DNA from: Bradyrhizobium genosp. L
GTDB taxonomy: Bacteria; Pseudomonadota; Alphaproteobacteria; Rhizobiales; Xanthobacteraceae
Length of the DNA: 64,000 nt
Assembly (NCBI RefSeq): GCF_015624485.1
Contig: NZ_CP061378.1
Location: forward strand, 558,001 to 622,000
Direction: 5' to 3'
The notes under the pieces were generated by a model. The model searched no databases and was not told the DNA's origin. It saw only the letters and a list, made by a program, of their open reading frames with translations. The position numbers and the translations under genes are program-made. Each line of letters begins with the position of its first letter. Within the stretch, counting starts at the first letter, position 1. Below are positions 63,608-64,000 of the stretch, one piece after another.

Positions 63608-64000
63608 TTACGCCCCGTACACCGAACCCTTCGGCAGCGGAAACACCGGATCCTGCGTCTTTATGTTCGTCGGCCACACCACGGTGATGCGCTCGCCGGC
63701 GTTTTGCATCACGACCGGCGTCGAGCGTTCGTTCTGGCCGGCCATCGGTGTGCCCGGCGGATAGAATTTCACGCCATAACCCTGGATGGTGCCGCCCGGC
63801 GGGATGTCGACGTCGAGCGCCGCCTTGCGGATCGCCTCGGGATCGAAGCCGCCATATTTCTCCTTGGCGACCGGCAGCACGTTGTTGAGCAGCACCCAGG
63901 TCTGGTTGAAGCCCATCGAGCAGTGCGGCGGCACTTCGGTGGCGTTGGTCTTTTCGCGGTAGCGCGCGACCATCACCTTGGTGAGATCGCCGACGCCCGG
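63608..64000 (-). CDS. ABC transporter periplasmic binding protein, C-terminal part (cut by window edge)
   Basis: The frame is open from the right edge to a stop at 63608; the N-terminal part is beyond the window. The visible sequence has GFNQTWVLLNNVLPVAKEKYGG and GTIQGYGVKFYPPGTPMAGQNERS, then VVMQNAGERITVVWPTNIKTQ, resembling the C-terminal lobe of type I (branched-chain amino acid/aromatic acid) binding proteins. It differs from the pair at 39447-42330. Position beside the pca cluster hints at an aromatic or alicyclic acid as ligand. Confidence 0.72.
   Translation of the reverse strand, partial: PGVGDLTKVMVARYREKTNATEVPPHCSMGFNQTWVLLNNVLPVAKEKYGGFDPEAIRKAALDVDIPPGGTIQGYGVKFYPPGTPMAGQNERSTPVVMQNAGERITVVWPTNIKTQDPVFPLPKGSVYGA

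Overview
The window is 64 kb of GC-rich DNA from an alphaproteobacterial chromosome, most likely Bradyrhizobium or a close Nitrobacteraceae relative. The pointers are the RegS/RegR redox two-component pair, GlnD, an intracellular PHB depolymerase, an HWE-type histidine kinase, several large PAS/GGDEF/EAL proteins, a pca (protocatechuate) operon, and many copies of short intergenic inverted-repeat elements. I see no phage genes, transposases, integrases, CRISPR arrays or rRNA. Every call rests on reading the sequence; no database search was run.

Layout. 1-2.1 kb: otsB (3' end) and otsA, trehalose synthesis. 2.4-2.9 kb: tRNA-Ser(GGA) on + and tRNA-Arg(CCG) on -. 3-5.3 kb: an SsuD-like flavin monooxygenase and an exported hydrolase. 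5.4-19.6 kb: a signalling-rich stretch with a Cache chemoreceptor, a YccF membrane protein, two GGDEF-EAL proteins, a membrane-anchored AraC regulator beside an acyltransferase-3 protein, an HWE histidine kinase, an SDR enzyme and a membrane class III adenylate cyclase. 19.7-25.7 kb: a luciferase-like monooxygenase divergent from a DHA2 MFS pump, a PHB-depolymerase-type esterase, an MBL hydrolase and an RMD1-family protein. 25.8-29.8 kb: two convergent GH13 enzymes (one resembling trehalose synthase), then MmcB. 29.9-39.2 kb: regSR, an ABC-2 type exporter, phaZ, a YgjP-like metallopeptidase, PBP1A and a DUF1330 protein. 39.4-43.4 kb: two tandem paralogous periplasmic binding proteins, a DUF1304 protein and an O6-alkylguanine methyltransferase. 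43.4-47.6 kb: three very small genes (two zinc-ribbon-like, one 38-residue membrane peptide) and a sensor kinase / LuxR-type regulator / receiver-only protein cluster. 47.7-58.5 kb: glnD, an ssuABC-like sulfonate transporter, OsmC, two poorly known proteins (one with tandem GrlR-like domains) and mutS. 58.7-64 kb: pcaF, pcaHG, a shikimate dehydrogenase homologue, a Gfo/Idh/MocA dehydrogenase and the 3' end of another binding protein, which looks like an aromatic/alicyclic acid catabolic cluster.

How it fits together. Trehalose and alpha-glucan enzymes occur at two places and suggest osmoprotection. PHB turnover, sulfur scavenging and aromatic degradation fit a soil or root-associated life. 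Regulation is dominated by two-component and cyclic-di-nucleotide proteins. The least explained material is (i) the 43.4-47.6 kb cluster of small Cys-rich proteins next to a two-component system with a repeated AAACCTAGGTAT-like palindrome, (ii) the tandem GrlR-like protein, (iii) the duplicated binding proteins with a shared leader sequence, and (iv) at least six families of intergenic inverted repeats placed mostly at gene 3' ends.
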